From Bryobacterales bacterium (GTDB lineage: Bacteria > Acidobacteriota > Terriglobia > Bryobacterales > UBA6623): a stretch of 64,000 nucleotides of DNA. Each line of letters starts with the position of its first letter. Within the stretch, counting starts at the first letter, position 1. The translations under genes and the position numbers were made by a program. Positions 26,473 through 37,100 of the stretch are shown here, in pieces. The stretch lies in assembly GCA_028819215.1 (NCBI GenBank), contig JAPPMG010000096.1:253328-317327 (forward strand). Reading direction: 5' to 3'. Below the pieces are notes generated by a model. That model did no database searches and was not told the DNA's origin. It was given only the letters and a program-made list of their open reading frames with translations.

Positions 26473-27447
26473 CTAGAAGCGGTGCAGCCAGCGGACTTTC
26501 GCCACGACGTCTTCGACGCTTGGCAGAAACGCCCTCTCCAGCGTCTCGCTGAACGGCACCGGCGTGTCAGGGGCGGCGATGCGCACGAGCGGGCCGTCCA
26601 GGTAGTCGAACGCATACTCGGAGATGATTCCGGCCAGCTCACCTCCCAGGCCACCCGTGAGGGTGTCCTCGTGCAGCAAGACGACCTTGTTGGTTTTCTT
26701 CGCCGTGTCCAGGATCGCCTGGCGATCAAGCGGGACGAGCGTGCGCAGGTCCAGCACTTCCACGCTGATTCCCTCCTCGGCCGCGTTTTCGGCAGCTTCG
26801 AGGGCGACATGCACCATCCAGCCGTAGGTGATGATCGAGATGTCGGATCCCTCGCGACGGACTCCGGCCTCGCCGATAGGCACCGTGTAGTCCTGAGTGG
26901 GCAGCTCTTCCTTGACCGAGCGGTATAGGTACTTGTGCTCGAGGAAAATCACCGGGTCGTCGTCGCGGACCGCCGCCTTGATCAGCCCCTTGGCGTCATA
27001 GGCTGTCGATGGCTGCACCACCTTGAGACCTGGCGTATGCACGTAGGGCATCTCGACGTTCTGCGAATGGAACGGGCCGCCGTGGATGTTGCCGCCGGCG
27101 GGGGCGCGGATGACCATTGGAATGGCCTGGCCCCAGCGGTAGCGGCACTTGGCAGCAAAGTTGGTGATCTGATCGAAGCCGCAGGCCATGAAATCCGCGA
27201 ACTGCATTTCGAGGATCGGGCGCAGTCCGTTGATCGCGGCACCGGTGCCAGCGCCGACGATGCCCGATTCGGCGAGGGGAGTGTCTACCACGCGCAACTC
27301 GCCGAAGCGTTCCAGCATGCCCTTGGTGATCTTGAACGCTCCACCGTAGACTGCCACGTCCTCGCCCATCACGAAGACCGTGTCATCGCGTTCCATCTCC
27401 TCCCAGATACCCTGGCGGATCGCTTCGACGTAGGTTGTTTCTGCCAT
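26473..27447 (-). CDS. pdhB: pyruvate / 2-oxo-acid dehydrogenase E1 component beta subunit
   Basis: 324 aa from ATG 27445-27447, chosen because it opens with the family's MAETTYVEAIRQGIWEEM. Conserved E1-beta features follow: VFVMGEDVAVYGG, RVVDTPLAESGIVG, EMQFADFMACGFDQI and the C-terminal VVLLHEDTLTGGLGGE. With E1-alpha it decarboxylates pyruvate or a related 2-oxo acid using TPP and passes the acyl group to lipoyl-E2. It lies 21 bp after the E1-alpha stop. E2 and E3 genes are not in the window. Pyruvate versus acetoin or branched-chain substrate cannot be decided. Confidence 0.92.
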   Translation of the reverse strand: MAETTYVEAIRQGIWEEMERDDTVFVMGEDVAVYGGAFKITKGMLERFGELRVVDTPLAESGIVGAGTGAAINGLRPILEMQFADFMACGFDQITNFAAKCRYRWGQAIPMVIRAPAGGNIHGGPFHSQNVEMPYVHTPGLKVVQPSTAYDAKGLIKAAVRDDDPVIFLEHKYLYRSVKEELPTQDYTVPIGEAGVRREGSDISIITYGWMVHVALEAAENAAEEGISVEVLDLRTLVPLDRQAILDTAKKTNKVVLLHEDTLTGGLGGELAGIISEYAFDYLDGPLVRIAAPDTPVPFSETLERAFLPSVEDVVAKVRWLHRF

Positions 27448-27468
27448 GGTGGGTCGCGGTTCGTGCAC

Positions 27469-28467
27469 TTAGGCGGGCGCGTAGACGTCGTCTTCCAGCG
27501 TCGCCGGATCGGGGAACGGCTGCTCAAGCGCCCACTCGACGGCGTCGGAGATCTTGTCAAGGACGCGCTTGCGCATGTCTACGAAATCTTGCTCGTCCGC
27601 GCCTAGATTCTCCACCATATACTTCTGCAGCATCAGGATCGGATCCTTGCGCGACCACTCCTCGCGGACTTGGTTGGGCACATAGTCGGCGGGGTCGTGT
27701 GCCGAGTGGCCGCTCATGCGGAACGTCTTGCACTCGATGAAATAAGGGCCCTTGCCAGCGCGGGCGTGCTCGACACCGCGCTTGGACGCCTCGTAGATTG
27801 CCAGCACGTCATTGCCGTTGACAATCTCGGAGGGAATGCCGTAGCCGGCCACGCGGTCGGCGATGTCCGCGATCTTCATCTGCTTGTCGAGCGGCGTGGA
27901 GTAGGCGAAGAGGTTGTTGTTGCACAGATAGACGATCGGCAGGTTCATGACCGCCGCCATGTTGAGGCCCTCGTGCCAGTCGCCGCGACTGGAGGCGCCA
28001 TCGCCTGAGTAGTTGAAGACGACGTTGGACTCGCCTCGGTAGCGCATCGCAAACGCGAGGCCGCCCGCGATGGGGATGCTCGCGCCGATCGACGAGATGA
28101 TCGGCACGCAGTGGCGCTCCGCGCAGCCCATGTGCATGTTGCCGTCGCGGCCCTTGGTCAGGCCCGTGGCGCGTCCCATGTACTGGGCGAGGATCTCTTC
28201 TGGCGTGATGCCGCGGATCAGCAGGGCCGCCATGTCCCTGTGCGACGGAGTGAGCCAGTCGCCCGGGCGGGAGAGGATGGCGCTGCCGACGGGAATGGCC
28301 TCTTGGCCGCGTCCGGTGTAGCAGCCGCCGACCACTTTGCCTTGGCGGTAGAGCTTGTTCTCGATGCGATCTTCCAGCTCTCGCATCAAGAGCATGTAGT
28401 AGTGAAATCGTTCGCAGAGGTCGCGGTCAAATTTGGCCTGTAGGTGTGCGACGGCTGGGGTGCTCAT
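27469..28467 (-). CDS. pdhA: pyruvate / 2-oxo-acid dehydrogenase E1 component alpha subunit
   Basis: 332 aa. The TPP-binding motif starts at GDGASSRGDWHEG and ends in LCNNN (the GDG-x(22-28)-NN signature). Other family marks are GCYTGRGQEAIPVG, PSHRDMAALLIRG, KGRDGNMHMG and the phosphorylation-loop-like FRMSGHSAHDPADY. It pairs with the beta subunit just downstream to form the heterotetrameric E1. A good sigma70-type promoter lies immediately upstream at 28482-28510 and no Shine-Dalgarno sequence is seen, so the mRNA may start only about 8 bases before the ATG. Confidence 0.93.
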   Translation of the reverse strand: MSTPAVAHLQAKFDRDLCERFHYYMLLMRELEDRIENKLYRQGKVVGGCYTGRGQEAIPVGSAILSRPGDWLTPSHRDMAALLIRGITPEEILAQYMGRATGLTKGRDGNMHMGCAERHCVPIISSIGASIPIAGGLAFAMRYRGESNVVFNYSGDGASSRGDWHEGLNMAAVMNLPIVYLCNNNLFAYSTPLDKQMKIADIADRVAGYGIPSEIVNGNDVLAIYEASKRGVEHARAGKGPYFIECKTFRMSGHSAHDPADYVPNQVREEWSRKDPILMLQKYMVENLGADEQDFVDMRKRVLDKISDAVEWALEQPFPDPATLEDDVYAPA

Positions 28468-28481
28468 AGCAGCATTAAAGA

Positions 28482-28510
28482 AAGATAAACCATAGGCGCT
28501 CGGTTTGCAA
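28482..28510 (-). promoter_or_regulatory. sigma70-type promoter of the E1 alpha/beta operon
   Basis: On the minus strand TTGCAA (28505-28510) and TATCTT (28482-28487) are separated by exactly 17 bases. The start of transcription would fall near 28475, about 8 bases upstream of the pdhA ATG. Confidence 0.65.
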
Positions 28511-29048
28511 GACGGAATTTGCTAGATCCCCCGGCGCCGACTTCGGGCTTGTCTCCGGCGGCCCAGCGGCCGCAGTGCCCGCTGGCCCTTGCTGAAGCGC
28601 TCTAGCTGCGCTCGATCCAAGGCAGGAGCAGTGCGATGACAGCTGCACTCAGCGTGCGCCACGCCATTGTTCCGATACGGAATCATCGCTGAGTCGGTCA
28701 CGCTGCCCTTCGCGCTTGGAATTCTGACGAATGAATGCGATCGTGCTGTCGATGACCAAACCACGACTGCTGACCAGTAGCGATTGACAGAGCTTCGACG
28801 ATCGCGAACGCTGGTGTGCCTGCAGGAATGGCGGACCTCCGGCGGTAGGGTGGCTCGGTGCTGCCGCGCCGTATCCACTGCTGGGCCGGCGCTAGCATGA
28901 AGCAACGCCTGCGCGCAGGTAAAGATAACGACAACTTCGGCAAGAATGGCAGGTTAGGCTGCGATGAGAGCCGCTGCCACAAACCTGGTCCCTCGCTGCG
29001 CCAAGCCTGTCCTCGCCGGTAGTCGTTTCTCGGGACGCGTCCTGCTAC
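28511..29048. other. gene-free stretch with no supported gene
   Basis: About 540 bases between the pdhA promoter and the 5-alpha-reductase gene. Only low-quality overlapping frames occur. One minus-strand frame near 28690-28800 has a PIN-like GLVIDSTIAFI segment, but no start, partner or complete domain. I annotate no gene here. Confidence 0.4.
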
Positions 29049-29813
29049 ATGTTGACAGAGCAGACATTCCACGGGGTCCTAGTGCGGGCCGTGTTCGCGA
29101 TGGCGGTCCTCACTTGCGTGGCCCTGCTGCGTCTCAACGCGCCGTACGGACGGCACTATTCGGGACGCGGCTGGGGCCCGGAAATCTCGAACCGAGTAGC
29201 GTGGGTGGTCATGGAGATGCCGGCGACGATCGTCTTCGCAGTCATCTACCTCATGGGAGGGCAGGCAAGCGAGCCGGTTCCGCTAATGCTTCTGGGGATC
29301 TGGCAGTGCCATTACCTGAATCGGGCCTTCGTCTACCCTCTTCGCACACGAACCGCAGGCAAGAAAATGCCGGTGCTGGTCGTGGGCAGTGCGATATCGT
29401 TCAACGTGGTCAACGCGTACGTCAATGCGCGTTTCATCTCGGAGTTTGGCGAATACGGTGCCGAGTGGCTGGGGGATCCGCGCTTCCTGGGTGGGCTGGC
29501 CGTCTTCGCGGCTGGCTTCGCTCTTAATGTCCACTCCGACAACATCCTGATTGGCCTTCGCAAGCCCGGCCGAACCGGGTACTCCGTCCCGCACGGTGGT
29601 GCGTTCCGCTACGTCTCCTGCCCCAACTATCTGGGAGAGCTGCTGGAATGGTCCGGGTGGGCGGTGGCGACGTGGTCTCTGGGCGGGCTCGCGTTCTTTA
29701 TCTACACTGCGGCCAACCTCGTCCCGAGGGCACTCAGCCACCACCGGTGGTACCGGCTGCGATTCCCGGACTATCCGGCTGGGCGCAAAGCGATGATCCC
29801 TGGAGTGCTCTAG
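29049..29813 (+). CDS. steroid 5-alpha-reductase family membrane enzyme (SRD5A-like)
   Basis: 254 aa with about six or seven hydrophobic segments. It matches 3-oxo-5-alpha-steroid 4-dehydrogenase closely: LNAPYGRHYSGRGWGPEI near the N-terminus, CHYLNRAFVYPLRTRT in the middle, ALNVHSDNILIGLRKPG, then FRYVSCPNYLGELLEWSGWA with the conserved NADPH-binding and catalytic residues, and a basic C-terminal HHRWYRLRFPDYPAGRKA. Enzymes of this family reduce the delta-4 bond of 3-oxo steroids or polyprenol-type lipids with NADPH. The full C-terminal signature is present. The natural substrate in this bacterium is unknown. No steroid pathway gene is adjacent. Confidence 0.88.
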   Translation: MLTEQTFHGVLVRAVFAMAVLTCVALLRLNAPYGRHYSGRGWGPEISNRVAWVVMEMPATIVFAVIYLMGGQASEPVPLMLLGIWQCHYLNRAFVYPLRTRTAGKKMPVLVVGSAISFNVVNAYVNARFISEFGEYGAEWLGDPRFLGGLAVFAAGFALNVHSDNILIGLRKPGRTGYSVPHGGAFRYVSCPNYLGELLEWSGWAVATWSLGGLAFFIYTAANLVPRALSHHRWYRLRFPDYPAGRKAMIPGVL

Positions 29814-30312
29814 GCCCGTCGCCGCGCCCGGTCCTGCGGATCGGCGGAAGCTGACAGGCTTCCGGGCCCCACATGTGAGCATGTTGACGAGCACCCAAGA
29901 GCGGACGGATTGAGGAGTCCTGCTGGAGAGCGCCTGAGTAAATCGAGACTGAGCCTTCGGGCATCTCGACCGAGACATGCCGATCTCAATGTCCCGAGTT
30001 GCTCGAGTTGCGGCAGCGTATTGTTGCACCCACGGTGCGCTCTGCGCTCGTGTATTGAAGAAGCCCGGCAGAGCGGTTAACTGTCACGTTTGGCGCCACT
30101 GCCGAGTTCAATGCCTGCGGTATTCCGATGGTCTGGCGCAAGACCCCAGAAGGCCAGAATTCTTTGTTGACAATTAGTGCGTGCACGTGATATGTTCGTG
30201 GCCGAATACTACAAATGAGTTGGCTCAGGGGTTGTTTGACTGCTAACTCAGTGGCGTACTGGAGTTGCGCCTGACGTAGTACGAGTACCTTGTTTTCCAA
30301 GGAGGGAACTTC
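29814..30312. other. intergenic leader region of the first TonB receptor
   Basis: 499 bases without a gene. It holds the promoter at 30167-30196 and the ribosome binding site AAGGAGGG just before the receptor ATG. The first ~340 bases contain nothing I can name. Confidence 0.5.
30167..30196 (+). promoter_or_regulatory. sigma70-type promoter of TonB receptor 1
   Basis: Perfect -35 TTGACA (30167-30172), an 18-base spacer, and -10 TATGTT (30191-30196). The predicted 5' untranslated leader is about 110 bases. Confidence 0.65.
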
Positions 30313-33300
30313 ATGATGAAACGACAGCGCTGCCTAGTCGCAGCCCTAGTCTTGCTGTTGGGACTGGTGCCGTTTGCGGCCGCCCAACAGGCCGACACTG
30401 CGTTGATTGTAGGGACGGTCTCCGATACCACCGGGGCCGTGATCCCTGGCGTCAACGTGACATTCAGTCACATCGAGACCGGGATCGAATCTGCAGTGCA
30501 AACGAACGAGACCGGCAACTACCGTTCAAACCCGCTCCGTATCGGAACGTACATCGTGGTTGTCGAGTCCGACGGCTTCAAGACGTACTCTGGTTCGGGC
30601 GTCACGCTGTCCATCGGCGACGTGCGCGAACTCAATGTCGCGCTTGAGGTTGGCGCGGTTACGGAGGTGATCGAAGTCGAAGCGTCCGCGCCCCTGCTGC
30701 AGACCACCGAGAGTTCGGCGGGCACAGTGATCGAGAACCGCCAGATCGTCGACCTTCCGCTGAACGGCCGCGACTATCTGCAGCTCGCCGTCATTTCTGC
30801 GGGCACCGTCGTGTCGCGAGGCCAAGGCATTTCGATCGGTGGCCAGCGCGGCACGGAGATCAACTTCATGATCGATGGCGTCGACAACAACAACCAGTCG
30901 ATCGCTTCCCAGGGTGCCCAGAAGGAAACGGTCAAGCCGTCGGTAGACGCCGTGGCGGAGTTTAAGGTCATCACCAACGGCTTCTCCGCGGAATACGGCA
31001 AGTCCTCATCTGGAATCGTTTCGCTGGCCATCAAGTCAGGAACGAACGAAGTGCATGGCACGGGCTTCTTCTTCTACCGTGACGAGACGATGGACGCCAA
31101 GCCCTACTTCGCCCCAGGGGACAAAGCGCAGTTCGGGCGCAAGCAGTACGGTTTTGCGGTAGGCGGGCCCATCAAGAGGAACCGCTCGTTCCTGTTTGGC
31201 GACATGGAGCTGACGGACATCCGCGAGTCGGATACGTTCGTGCGGACTATTCCGTCAGCCGCTATGCGGCAGGGGGATTTTTCCGGCGAGTTCCTGGACG
31301 TGACGGGGCGGACGATCTACGATCCGTTCACAGCGGAAGGCGCGATCTCCAACGCGAGGCAGCCCTTCCCGAACAATCAGATTCCGTCATCTCGGTTCGA
31401 CCCGATCGCTGCGGTCGCCAAGGATTTCTATCCGGATCCCCAGGTTGCCGGGCTGCGGAGGAACCATACCTACCAGCCTCCTCGCAACCAGGACTTCAGC
31501 AAGTGGGACATCCGCTGGGATCACAATCTGTCGGACAAGGACAACCTGTTTTTCCGCTGGAGCTCGCAGCAACAAAATCGCGGGAACAGGCCAGGCCTGC
31601 CGCCCACCGCGAATTTCGGCACGCTCGTTCCGGGTGGCAACTCCCTCGATGTGACTAGCAACAACACCGCCTTCGGATGGAACCGCATTTGGAGTCCCTC
31701 TCTAATCTCGAACATCAGGCTCGGCTGGAACTACCTTGACACCGACGCCGAGATTCACCCCGACGTTCCCGGGAACATCAACAAGGAGATCGGGCTCCCT
31801 GGATTCGATACCAACCTCCGCGGCATGGCGATTCTTGAGGTCGGCGGCTGGCAAGCCCTCGGAAACTCCAACTGGGCTCCCAACCTGATCCAGTCGCAAA
31901 CGCGACAGGTTTCGGTTGACAACACGTGGACCAAGGGCGATCACGCCGTTAAGTTTGGCGCGCAGATCTTCTTCATGCAGACCGGAATCGTCAATCCGCA
32001 GCTCGCACTCGGTAGGGTTGCCTTCCCGCGCCAGTTCACGCGTGACGAGCCATTCGGCGGTGGCGGCGACGGATTCGCTGACTTTCTGCTCGGTACTTCG
32101 AATGGCCTGCGTGGATCGAACTTGATCTACATGAATATGCGTTCTCCGTACCAGCACTTCTACGTGCAAGACGACTGGAAGGTCAACGACCGTTTGACGC
32201 TAAACCTCGGGCTTCGCTATGAGTACAACCCGCCGTTCTTGGAGACACGTGACGGCATCGGGTACTTTGACCCTGACGGGGATCGGCCGGATGCCGACCG
32301 TCGCTACGCGCAAGACCCGGGCGAGGTGAACTACACCGGAAGCGTCACGCAAGGCATCATCAAGATCGCAGGTGTCGACGGAGTGCCGCGCCGGCTCACC
32401 AAACCGGATGCCATGAACTTCGGGCCCCGCTTGGGAATCGCCTACAAGCTGACCGAAAAGACGGTCTTGCGCATGGCATACGGTATCTTCTACGGGACCT
32501 TCTCGAACACGGGCGGCGGCGAGTATAAGGAGACTCAGCCTCCGTTCCACTTCAAAGTTGGTTTGGCCGCCGATCCTAGCAACCCGGCGCAGTACCCGTT
32601 CATGAACGGCCTGCCTCCCGACACTATTAGTGCCAGGAACGCGATCGCGGTGGAAATGTCGGGTTGGGAGCCGGAGCCGGACTGGCCGATGGCGCAGAAC
32701 TGGAACTTCAACGTCCAGTACTCGCTTCCCGGCGACACGCTCTGGGAGATTGGCTACTTCGGCAACAAGATGAACCACATGATGGGCCGCTGGGACGAGA
32801 ACGTGCCCAGGCCCGGCGAGTACGTCTATGACCCAGTCACCAGGAAGGTGATCCCCCCGACGGGTGGCATTAACGAGCGCCGTCCTTGGCGCGCCGCGTT
32901 CGTGCCTACTGGCAGGCGCGGCGATGTGGAGTTCCCGGGTAGCGATCCTGGCGGCTTCATTACCCTCGGGCGCTCCAACATGCATTCGTTCCGGTGGAAC
33001 TCCCTGTATCACGGCCTTCAGACCAAGGTTGAGAAGCGCTATTCGCAGGGCATGACCTACATCCTCTCTTACACGTGGTCGCACGCGATCGGGGATTGGC
33101 GCGCTATCCCAGGTTCAGGCGGGGCTCCGGGAGAGAATGCCAGGATCGTCAAGGATGTGCTAGACCTGAGTCACGAGCGTGGCCCGACACCCCAGGACAT
33201 CCGGCACCGCATGGTCGGCAGCGTCGTCTATGAACTGCCGTTCTTGAAGGGAGCGACTGGCGTCAAGCGGACGCTTCTTGGCGGGTGGTCGATCGGTTCG

Positions 33301-33729
33301 ATCATCACCCTCATGGGTGGCACCCCCGCTACGCCGGGCGTGCAGGGCGCGAGCAGGTCTAACATCAATGACCTCAATCACCTCGACAGGCCGGACGTCG
33401 TCTCCGGCCAGAGCGTCAATCCGGCCAAGCAGGATCCCAGCCTGTGGTGGAACGCGGCAGCGCTCGTGGCGAACCAGCCGCTGGCCTTCGGCGACGCCGG
33501 CAAGGGCATCCTGCGCATTCCGGGACGCGCGCAGTGGGACTTCTCGGCATACAAGAGCTTCCAGTTCGGCGAGAAGTACTCTGCGCAGTTCCGGTTCGAG
33601 GCTTTCAACTTCACCAACACGCCTCAGTTCGGAGCCCCGAACACGCGCGTGGGCAACCGGAACTTCGGCATCATCAGCAGCGCGGCCACCCCGCGTAACC
33701 TGCAGCTCGGCATCAAGTTCATCTTCTAG
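30313..33729 (+). CDS. Oar-like TonB-dependent receptor, paralogue 1
   Basis: 1138 aa. Signal peptide of ~25 residues (VAALVLLLGLVPFAAA), then a carboxypeptidase-regulatory-like beta domain (~27-123; TNETGNYRSNPLRIGTYIVV). The TonB plug (~135-240) contains IVDLPLNGRDYLQL and FMIDGVDNNNQS. The rest is a 22-strand-type barrel ending in a terminal aromatic (LGIKFIF). It should import a large substrate, such as oligosaccharides or peptides, across the outer membrane using TonB. The start has a good ribosome binding site. It is a tandem paralogue of 34109-37480, with many identical segments and its own terminator. Confidence 0.94.
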   Translation: MMKRQRCLVAALVLLLGLVPFAAAQQADTALIVGTVSDTTGAVIPGVNVTFSHIETGIESAVQTNETGNYRSNPLRIGTYIVVVESDGFKTYSGSGVTLSIGDVRELNVALEVGAVTEVIEVEASAPLLQTTESSAGTVIENRQIVDLPLNGRDYLQLAVISAGTVVSRGQGISIGGQRGTEINFMIDGVDNNNQSIASQGAQKETVKPSVDAVAEFKVITNGFSAEYGKSSSGIVSLAIKSGTNEVHGTGFFFYRDETMDAKPYFAPGDKAQFGRKQYGFAVGGPIKRNRSFLFGDMELTDIRESDTFVRTIPSAAMRQGDFSGEFLDVTGRTIYDPFTAEGAISNARQPFPNNQIPSSRFDPIAAVAKDFYPDPQVAGLRRNHTYQPPRNQDFSKWDIRWDHNLSDKDNLFFRWSSQQQNRGNRPGLPPTANFGTLVPGGNSLDVTSNNTAFGWNRIWSPSLISNIRLGWNYLDTDAEIHPDVPGNINKEIGLPGFDTNLRGMAILEVGGWQALGNSNWAPNLIQSQTRQVSVDNTWTKGDHAVKFGAQIFFMQTGIVNPQLALGRVAFPRQFTRDEPFGGGGDGFADFLLGTSNGLRGSNLIYMNMRSPYQHFYVQDDWKVNDRLTLNLGLRYEYNPPFLETRDGIGYFDPDGDRPDADRRYAQDPGEVNYTGSVTQGIIKIAGVDGVPRRLTKPDAMNFGPRLGIAYKLTEKTVLRMAYGIFYGTFSNTGGGEYKETQPPFHFKVGLAADPSNPAQYPFMNGLPPDTISARNAIAVEMSGWEPEPDWPMAQNWNFNVQYSLPGDTLWEIGYFGNKMNHMMGRWDENVPRPGEYVYDPVTRKVIPPTGGINERRPWRAAFVPTGRRGDVEFPGSDPGGFITLGRSNMHSFRWNSLYHGLQTKVEKRYSQGMTYILSYTWSHAIGDWRAIPGSGGAPGENARIVKDVLDLSHERGPTPQDIRHRMVGSVVYELPFLKGATGVKRTLLGGWSIGSIITLMGGTPATPGVQGASRSNINDLNHLDRPDVVSGQSVNPAKQDPSLWWNAAALVANQPLAFGDAGKGILRIPGRAQWDFSAYKSFQFGEKYSAQFRFEAFNFTNTPQFGAPNTRVGNRNFGIISSAATPRNLQLGIKFIF

Positions 33730-33754
33730 AGACTGACGCCGCGAAGCGGACCCA

Positions 33755-33786
33755 GCCCGCCCTCGATCTGAGCATCGAGGGCGGGC
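33755..33786 (+). terminator. rho-independent terminator of TonB receptor 1
   Basis: A perfect 13-bp stem (GCCCGCCCTCGAT / ATCGAGGGCGGGC) with a 6-base loop, followed by a T-rich TTTCTCTTTT. It lies 26 bases after the stop codon. Confidence 0.92.
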
Positions 33787-34108
33787 TTTCTCTTTTGAAG
33801 AACGGTCTTCTATAGTGTGGCGCTTCGCGCTGTTAGGCGAAGGCATCGAGACTTCCGGCGAGCATCAGAACTCAGCCTTCCAGCGCGTTTGATGCGTTTT
33901 TCAGGGAACCGGGAGTGGTCTTCGATGGACGGCTGTTGGCTTGGAGGAATATCCGCCTCGCAAGCTCAGACCATACCTGCTCGCGGAATGTGCTAATGTA
34001 GCGACAAGACACCGGTGGGGTGCGAGGCAATTCTTGCAGTATTGCAGGAAGGCTACAGCTGTATAGCCGACCCTCCCGGTGGGTTGAATATTTCAGGAGG
34101 ACAACACC
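33787..34108. other. intergenic region upstream of TonB receptor 2
   Basis: 322 bases between the receptor 1 terminator and the GTG of receptor 2. AGGAGG at 34095-34100 serves that GTG. I could not find a promoter with good spacing, although TAATGT near 33994 is a possible -10. No gene seen. Confidence 0.45.
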
Positions 34109-37100
34109 GTGAATCAGATTCGTCGAGCGCTAGTAGCGCTCTTGGTGGCGTTGCTGTGCAGTGGCGCACTCTACGGTCAAGCGGCCGACACAGCCCTGAT
34201 CGTCGGTACCGTATCAGACGGCACCGGTGCAGTTGTGCCCGGAACAGACTTGACGTTTGCACATCTCGCTACCGGAACCGAGTACACCACCCAGTCCAAC
34301 GAGACGGGCAATTTTCGCTCTCCCCCTCTCAGGATTGGCGAGTACATCGTCCTTGCAGAAGCGGAAGGGTTCAAGCAGTATTCCGGCAGCGGCGTGTCGC
34401 TTTCGATCGGAGACACGCGCCAACTCGACATCACCCTCGAGATTGGCGCCGTGACCGAGGTTATTGAAGTGGAGGCGGCCGCTCCGCTGCTACAGACCAC
34501 CGAGGCGTCGGCCGGCACCGTGATCGAGAACCGCCAGATCGTTGATCTCCCGTTGAACGGGCGGGACTATCTTCAGCTCGCCCTCATCTCGGCCGGGGTC
34601 GCACCCTCGCGCGGCCAGGGTGTCTCGATCGGCGGCCAGCGCGGCTCCGAGGTCGGATTCCTGATGGACGGCATGGACAACAACAACCAGTCGATCGCGT
34701 CCCAGGGCCGCCAGAAGGAAGTCGTCAAGCCCAACGTCGACGCCATTTCCGAGTTCAAGGTGATCACGAACGGCTTTTCCGCCGAGTACGGCCGTTCCTC
34801 CGCTGGCATCATCTCGCTTGCGATCAAGTCGGGTACCAACGACCTGCACGGCACGGGCTTCTATTTCATGCGCGACGAAGTACTCGATGCCAGACATTAC
34901 TTCGCCAATCCTGAGCAAGAGAAGCCGCAGTTCGGCAGGAAGCAGTATGGCTTTGCCGTTGGCGGCCCGCTCAAGCGCAACAAGTCATTCCTATTCGGCG
35001 ATGCCGAGTGGACAGATATTCGCGAAACGGCCACATATGTCGCAGGCGTTCCGACGTCAGCGATGAAGAATGGGGACTTCAGCGGCTACGACCGTGCCGT
35101 GCATGATCCCCTCACCCTCGAAAACGACGCGCGTCAACCTTTTGACAACAATCAAATCCCGGCGTCCCGCTTCGATCCCGTCACCAACATCATGCGCAAC
35201 TGGTGGCCGGATCCTCAGCGCGATGGCTTCAGGCGGAATTTCACGTTCCAGCCGCCCCGCAACCAAGACTTCTACAAGTGGGATATCCGCTGGGACCACA
35301 ACCTGACCAATGCCGACAACATCTTCGCTCGCTGGAGCAACCAGCAGCAGGTCGTCAACAATCCGCCGCGGCTGCCACCGACCGAGTTCGGCTCGCTCAC
35401 CCGAGGCGGGCCTTATGACGTCACAAGCAACAACGCGGTGGTGGGATGGAACCGCGTCTGGAGCCCGCTGCTCGTGTCCAACTTCCGGGTCGGCTGGAAC
35501 TACATCGACTCTGATATCGAAACGCATCTCGATATCCCTGACAACGTGAACGCAAAGATCGGGCTCCAAGGCTTCAACCAGAACCTGCGCGGTGTCTCCG
35601 AGATGTCGATGTCCCCTTGGTATCCGATCGGAACCAACACTTTCCGCCCGAACCTGATCCAGTCGCAGACGCGGCAGTTCTCGGCCGACAACACACTGAC
35701 AGTGGGCAACCATGCGGTTAAGTTCGGGGCGCAGCTCTTCTTCCTGCAGAGCTTCATCGACAACCCGCAGCGCACCATGGGCACGATCATCTTCGACGGG
35801 CGCTTCACCGAGCAGTCCCCGGTGGATCGCGGCGGCGGCGATGCGCTGGGCGACTTCCTGCTGGGCTACCCGCGCGAAATCTTCGGCTCGAACACGGTCT
35901 ACATGAACATGCGCGCCCCGTTCCTGCACTTCTACGCCCAGGACGATTGGAAGGTCAGCGAGAAGCTGACGTTGAATCTTGGGGTTCGTTACGAGAACAA
36001 CGCCCCGTGGATCGAGACAAGGGATGGTATCGGCCTGTTCTCTCGGGGGGGCGGCAGGGGCTCGCAAGGCTTTATCCGGGTCGCCGGCCACGAGGGCAAT
36101 TCGCGGGCTGACCGTGCTCTGATCGACCGCGACAACAACAACTTCGCACCCCGTTTCGGCATGGCCTATCGAATCAGCGAGAAGACCGTAATCCGAGCGG
36201 CCTACGGGATCTTCTACGGCAATATCACCAACACAGGTGGCGGCGAGTTCATGGAGACGATGCCGCCGTTCCACTTCAAAGCCACGCTGACAACGGGGCG
36301 TGCGGATCCGTTCCTGTCCATGCGACAGGGCTTGCCGCCAGGTACGATCTCGGCATCGAACGCGCGCGGCGTGGAAATGTCGGCCTGGGACGAAGACCCC
36401 CCTTGGCCGATGGCGCAGAACTGGAACGTCAATATCCAGCGCACGATCTTTTCGGACGTGTTGTGGGAGGTAGGTTACTTCGGGAACAAGATGAACCACG
36501 TCATGGGTCGCTGGGACGAGAACGCTCCGCGCCCGGGCGAGTCGGTTTACGACCCTGTGCTGGACCGTACCTTCGGACCTAACACTTCCCCCAACGAGCG
36601 CCGCCCATGGAAGCGCACGTTCGTGCCGTGGGCGGTGCGCGGGGATGTCGAATTCCCGGGCAATCCGTATTCTGGCGAGTTCTTCGATGGCTGCCTGTGC
36701 TTCATCACCTTGGGGCGTCAGAATACTCATTCCAACCGCTGGAACACGCTGTATCACGGCTTCCACACCAAGTTGGAGAAGCGCTACTCCGAAGGCGTGA
36801 CCTACATCGTGTCGTATCAGTGGTCGCATGCGATCGGCGACATTCGCGCAATTCCCGGATCTGGCGGTTCACCGGGCGAAAGTGCTCGCTTAGTGCTGGA
36901 CGTACTGGACCTCACGCGAGAACGCGGGTCGAACCCGACTGACCAGCGGCACCGCTTCGTGGGCAGCTTTGTGTACGAACTGCCATGGGGCCGCGGCAAG
37001 CGTTTCGGCAGTGGCTGGGGCGGAGTCACGGACGCACTGCTGGGCGGCTGGTCGGCAGGCACGATCATGACCGTGTCCAGTGGCACTCCGGCGACGCCCA

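Noticed and set aside
28690-28810. Minus-strand PIN-like fragment (GLVIDSTIAFI)
   Set aside because: Only one short motif resembles a PIN toxin start. There is no initiation codon in frame, no other acidic residues and no antitoxin, so it is more likely chance.
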